Shown here piece after piece: positions 58,900 through 64,000 of a DNA stretch of 64,000 nt. The position numbers and the translations under genes are program-made. The notes under the pieces were generated by a model. The model did not search any database. It saw only the letters and a list, made by a program, of their open reading frames with translations, and was not told the DNA's origin. The DNA is taken from NCBI RefSeq assembly GCF_028640845.1, contig NC_080548.1, forward strand, positions 7,992,314 through 8,056,313, written 5' to 3'. Origin of the DNA: Ahaetulla prasina. Lineage: Eukaryota > Chordata > Lepidosauria > Squamata > Colubridae. The first letter of the stretch is position 1. Each line of letters opens with the position of its first letter.

Positions 58900-59496
58900 T
58901 GTGGTCCGCCAGCAGCCTGCAGAGCTGGCAGTGGAGTCAGACAGTGAGGAGGCTGGGGAGGAACATGGGCCAGTCCTGAAGTCTGGGGAAGGTTTGGATG
59001 AGGGCTTTGCATTGGAGGCAGAGATGGGGCCAGGGCCATCTGGGAGTGATGCGTGGACTCGGGAGCCTCCAGAGTCGGACAGCAGAGAGGCAGAGGAACA
59101 GGAGACCCTGTTCCTAGTGCGTGCATGCGCAGAGCTGCCAGAAGGCAAGATCAGCTAAAACAAAAGGGACAACTCGGGGGTAAGGCCTGGAGATGATTGA
59201 TCCCTTCCATAAGGCTTAAAAGAGGATCAAAGCCACGTGGGCCCTTTGCAGGAAAGCAATGTTGTTAATTCTGTTCCCAGTCAGCATCTCTGTTTGATTC
59301 TGAAATCTGTGTGGCTTTGCCAAGTAGGTCTTTGGCAGAGTGTCAAGGGAGATAAAGGTTGGTAATTATCCCGAAGGACTTCTCCCAAAGGACTTTTTGC
59401 AACTAATTGGAACTCAGCTGTGAACATAATTCACAGCTGTTGCAATAAAAGAGGTTTTTGGGACTACTTGTGTGTTTTAAACCCTAGGTCACAACA
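58900..59496 (+). mobile_element. Candidate solo LTR, family B
   Basis: A 597-bp segment from TGTGGTCCGCCAGCAG to GGTCACAACA has LTR-like TG...CA ends and an AATAAA signal near 59443. The word AAAGC occurs at 58891-58895 and 59497-59501, but four extra T bases separate it from the left end. The glutamate-rich open frame at 58901-59158 is not supported as a gene. Confidence 0.5.
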
Positions 59497-61420
59497 AAAG
59501 CATCTACCAAAGGACATCTGAAGATTGGGCTGGCCCCTGGGAGAAAGTGTCCAGTGCCTGCCCTCTGGAAGAAGATTCTCCCTGCAATCCAGATGCCCCC
59601 TACAGTGCTGTTATTCAGAAGAGCTCAGTCATCACTCAGATCTTTGGGGACGGAAGTGAGAACCGTTCCTTCGTTCATTCACTTGCCAACTTTACTTTTA
59701 TGTTTTGCTAATTTTACTTTGATTTTTTTTGATTGCTGACAACTGCCCAGATTCATTGAGAGAAATGCTCACATAACATGCTTCTTCTCCCTTACTTAAA
59801 TAAACCACAGTTTGCACAATTAACTTACTACTTTGAGGGGGGGGGTGTGTCTTACCTGGGCTTAAACCAAAACAATAACCACACAAGCTGGTTTCATGCA
59901 ATGCATTCAGTAAAAGATGGGTGACTTGTTTTGATGGACTATTTTATACAACACTGGCCATGCGGTTTTCCACACCCCGGAAAAAGCAAGGAAACAAGTA
60001 ACAGGAACTCCTCACAACCCAATTGCTCTTTTCCTTTTCCTAAATCTCACCCAAAGAAGAATTTTTGCCCTTCAGACTCATTTAGTTGGAAAAACTGAGC
60101 CTCTTGGACATTCAGTTACCGGTAGTAGATATTGGCTTGAATGTTGATGTCAGTCTCAAAACAATTTTAATCTGGGTGTTGTGGGAGACAAAAGGACCAA
60201 GTAGATGGTTGGTTTTTGCAACTGCAATACTGTTCCCCAATTCTTACAGAAACCTGTGAACTGGTTTAATTATTTGGTTCATTACAAATGCTTTCCTGCC
60301 ACTTCAGTTGCCTGAACCCTGAAGGCAGCAAGTTCAGGGAAGTCTCAAAGGGAATTTGAACTCGGTTGTATCATCCCGGCCAGAGAGCTGTCTTTCCTCC
60401 TCCTTCCTTCCCTCAAGTTCTCCAGTTTTTGCAAGTTCAGATTTCTCATGCTCACAATGTTTGGCTTTCTTTCATGCATGAAAGTTTAAAATGCCACTTT
60501 TAGCTCCCAGCAGAACAGCTCTGTGACTAGATAAGGGCACAAACATTTGCATAGGTATCCTTTGGAGGGGGGGGGACCAGGAAACTTCCATTTCCAGATG
60601 TGGCCTTGACTTAATCAGCCCCCTCTTTCGTCAAAAGCAATGGCAAAAACTGACTGGGTGTCAGTCGATGAACTTTGGTTTTGAAGAAGCATTTTATTGC
60701 TGAAATTGAGGATCCTCCCCCCACCAATGGAAATTTCTCTGTGTAGTGAACAACACAGCAAATGTCTAAGCTACCCTTTCTTGAGAAGGAACATTTTATA
60801 CTGAGATAAAATATACTGTGAAAACTTATGGGCTACATACATCCTAAGCTACATACATTTTGAGACACTCACACACATCCCAACATAAACCCAGAACAGA
60901 GGCGCTCAAAAATTTTATCTTTTAGTTCTCAGGAATGATGTTTTGAATATTCTAAATGAGGGGTGTTTAATAGATCCAAATATCTGTTTGGAAAAGATCT
61001 TGTATATGAATGGACACAATTAGCTTCCTTGACAGTAGTAAGGAAGAGCTTACTTGCTGTCTTGCTGCAATTTTTTGACTTTTTGGGTCCTGGGATTTCT
61101 TGTTTATTTTATTTGATCATGCTTAGCATTTTCAGGTTGTGGATCCAGGCATAAACTTTATCTATACTTGACTCCATCCTCCTTTGATTACATACACAGA
61201 GCAACTCTACAAAACCGCTTTTTTGCTGCCTTCTGTCTAGGAGTTTTATTTTCTTGTGGTTTCCCACCTATACATACACCCACACCTACAAACACACTAC
61301 TAGCAAGGTTGTTTTGTTTTAACCATTCACTTATTTGCACATCTAGGCAAAGTAGAAGAAAGGCTGGGCGCACTCTGTCTATTTGGAGTGTTGGGCATCA
61401 CTAGCCATCTGCTTCAGTAA

Positions 61421-61608
61421 CAGTAACAGAGTTGGAAGGAACTGTGGAGGTCATCTAGTCCAACCCCCTGCTCATGCAGGAGACCTGTACTAGGGAGACC
61501 TGTACTAGGGAGACGCAGGAGACCTGTACTAGGGATTCGAACTGCTGAACTGCTGACCTTTCTGACTGACAAGCTCAGTGTCTTAGCCACTGAGCCACCT
61601 AGTCAGGC
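61421..61608 (-). mobile_element. tRNA-derived SINE with CR1-like tail and internal triplication
   Basis: On the minus strand the A box is in TGGCTCAGTGGCTAAGAC and the B box in GTTCGAATCCC. The tail GGTTGGACTAGATGACC joins CCTTCCAACTCTGTTAC. A unit GAGACCTGTACTAGGG occurs three times between the head and tail (about 61489-61547). Confidence 0.75.
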
Positions 61609-61820
61609 ATTCAGTTAGATGATTCACCCCATGTCACTTTCTTCTGACATGACAAAGCGTCTCGAAGTGGAGCACTACTCTATGTGAAGAGTCAATGCAA
61701 TTTCAGCTGGCCAGATTGCCATTATCATCTGCTGTTCATGGGCACTTGGTCAGACTGCAGTGCTAAGATGATCTCTCTTGTAGCAAGGTCTATGTATCCC
61801 TATGTTCTATCAGTTAGAAT

Positions 61821-61957
61821 CAGTGGTGGGATTCAGCCAGTTCGCACCACTTCGGGAGAACCGGTTGTTAACTTTCTGAGCAGTTTGGCAAACTGGTTGT
61901 TGGAAGAAATCATTAGGGCAGAGAACCGGTTGTTAAATTACTTGAATCCCACCACTG
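61821..61957. mobile_element. Short hAT-like MITE, 137 bp
   Basis: It starts CAGTGGTGGGATTCAGCC, ends GAATCCCACCACTG, and has a perfect duplication GTTAGAAT at 61813-61820 and 61958-61965. The interior repeats GAGAACCGGTTGTTAA. Confidence 0.92.
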
Positions 61958-62686
61958 GTTAGAATGTTTGTTTCATGAACCAAAGAACAAAGAAAAGTTT
62001 TCTTCTCCACTTTGAATGAACTAGGGTTGGAAAGAAGAGAAGGTAACAGATAAAAAAAACAACCAGTGCATTTTACATAGAATACAAATAGTTTTTCTCC
62101 CACCTCCTTCCCTTTGGTGCATGCTAAGTGCCTGAGTATGTATCAAACAAATCTTTAAACCCACTGCAGCATGAAAGTATTGCACGTGATGAACTTCAGA
62201 TGTGCTTCAAGAGAACAGAAACCAAAAAGCAGAAGGAAATAGAAAAGGGCACACACTGCTCTTTGAAGAGTCCCCAGCATGGGACTGGATTGCTCTAATA
62301 CAGAGGAAAATGGGAAGAGGTCAAAATAAAACATGTAAGGCACCTCTACAATTTCCTCCTACTCCTACGATGCACCCACTTAGCAGATGACTTTTCTTTC
62401 AAAAATACATTTTTTCTAATTCTGTTCTTACATGGGCTTAACTCTCAGACTCTCACATAATAAAAATGAATGCATCAACTTTTTTGCATGGCTTTTAATT
62501 GATTATTGGACTTGACTTCAGCACCTATAATTCCAGGGTACAAAATCATGTCAACAGAAGGATTACAAGAGTGGGCCCAATGGGTGGGGAATGATGGAAC
62601 TGAACTCCAATATATCTAGAAGGACTCACAAGTGCAGAAATATTTTTTTTTTATAGTTGATACAAAGATTTGTATCAGCTAGGTCA

Positions 62687-62980
<294 letters not shown>

Positions 62981-63464
62981 CTAAGTGCATCAGGTATCTG
63001 ACTACTAAAGCTAGTGATATAATGGAACTCTCTGAGCCTCAGAACAATGGACATTTGCAAAACGTTGCAAGACAAGAACAGATACATATTCATAGCTCAA
63101 CAATAACTTAGCCAGTCATAAGTTATAAATGTCATAAATGCTGCCAGAAAGTTGGGGGGGGGGAAACCCAGTAAAGGTGAAAGTGTAGATACTGTATCTC
63201 ATGAAATGTTAAAATATGGATGTGGTTTGCTCATAGAGTAGTTGCGTGTTTTGTTTAATGTGTGTGTGAAGACTTTATCTGGAATGAGCTTCTCCAGAGA
63301 TCTGGATAGCTCCCATCCTGTTGATGCTTCAGAGGGCCCCAAAGACCTGGTTGTTCTACAGGCTTTGTCTTAGGGTGGCAGATTCTCTTTTCCTGGATGC
63401 TAATTATTGGTGAGATGTTTGCAGGTATCCCAGTTCATTATCTTACTTTTCTCCCCCTCTGATT

Positions 63465-63731
63465 TTTTTTTAAATTTACATTTATATCCCACCCTTCTCC
63501 GAAGACTCAGGGGGGCTTACATTGTGTAAGGCAATAGTCTCATCCTATTTGTATTTTTATATACAAAGTCAACTTATTTCCCCCCCAACAATCTGGGTCC
63601 TCATTTTACCTACCTTATAAAGGATGGAAGGCTGAGTCAACCTTGGGCCTGGTGGGACTCGAGCCTGCAGTAATTGCAAGCAGCTGTGTTTTAATAACAG
63701 GCTGTCTTACAGCCTGAGCCGCCCACGGCCC
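63465..63731 (-). mobile_element. tRNA-derived SINE, same family as 4275
   Basis: The plus strand reads ATCCCACCCTTCTCCGAAGA, GGATGGAAGGCTGAGTCAAC, then the reversed tRNA-like head ending in TGAGCCGCCC. It points leftward. Confidence 0.8.
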
Positions 63732-63764
63732 TATACAATTTTTTACAATTAAAATTACAATTTT

Positions 63765-64000
63765 TTTTTATTTATTTACATTTATATCCCACCCTTCTCC
63801 GAAGACTCAGGGCGGCTTACAGTGTGTAAGGCAATAGTCTCATTCTATTTGTATATTTACAAAGTCAACTTATTGCCCCCCCAACAATCTGGGTCCTCAT
63901 TTTACCTACCTTATAAAGGATGGAAGGCTGAGTCAACCTTAGGCCTGGTGGGGCTTGAACCTGCAGTAATTGCAGGCTGCTGTGTTTTAATAACAGGCTG
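63765..64000 (-). mobile_element. tRNA-derived SINE, second same-orientation copy, cut by the window edge
   Basis: Almost the same sequence as the copy at 63465, about 35 bp away and in the same orientation. The tRNA-like head is not fully in the window. Confidence 0.8.

Noticed and set aside
58762..59158. Open frames of 85-128 codons, acidic on plus and Ser/Pro-rich on minus
   Set aside because: They coincide with the candidate LTR. Their composition reflects GAG-rich DNA, and no domain is recognisable.

Overview
This window is vertebrate nuclear DNA, most likely from a snake or another squamate reptile. That rests on spliced coding exons in long repeat-rich introns, CR1-type LINEs with young 3' ends, tRNA-headed SINEs, LINE tails running into AATAG/TTCTA microsatellites, and many short hAT-type elements. 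There is no prokaryotic, viral-body or organellar organisation, and I see no intact single-exon gene.

The one host gene runs right to left on the minus strand through the whole window. Thirteen exons with GT-AG borders and fully compatible phases spell about 585 codons of alternating CUB and sushi (CCP) domains. The predicted protein fits CSMD2 (CUB and sushi multiple domains 2) better than CSMD1 or CSMD3. From the family layout of 14 CUB-sushi pairs followed by a run of sushi domains, the segment runs from the second half of CUB9, through sushi9, CUB10, sushi10, CUB11 and sushi11, to the end of CUB12. The 5' part of the gene lies beyond 64000 and the 3' part beyond position 1. CSMD proteins are large type I membrane proteins with extracellular CUB and sushi domains, linked to complement control and neuronal development.

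The rest is intron. The best supported insertions are hAT-like non-autonomous elements with 8-bp target-site duplications. They include four copies of a palindromic CAGGGGTCTCC element, about ten members of a CAGTGGTGAAAT/GGTAGTAAAA group, and two 475-bp CAGTGGTTCTCAACC elements in opposite orientation. A family with TA target sites (Tigger-like) has about six copies. CR1 pieces include one with a 463-codon open frame holding the reverse transcriptase YADD motif. Two solo LTRs of one family are nearly identical over their shared parts, and a third LTR is unrelated. Penelope-like fragments, several tRNA-derived SINEs, and (TTTTA)n, (TTCTA)n and (TAA)n tracts complete the inventory. Several insertions are nested and can be ordered in time.

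I looked for an undescribed biological system and did not find one. The most interesting points are the MITE families with their target-site duplications, two young insertions within about 60 bp of CSMD2 splice sites, a 1.1-kb composite hAT-like element carrying a 42-bp perfect palindrome, and an unclassified 267-bp DNA element. Family names are recognised by eye and were not checked against a repeat library.
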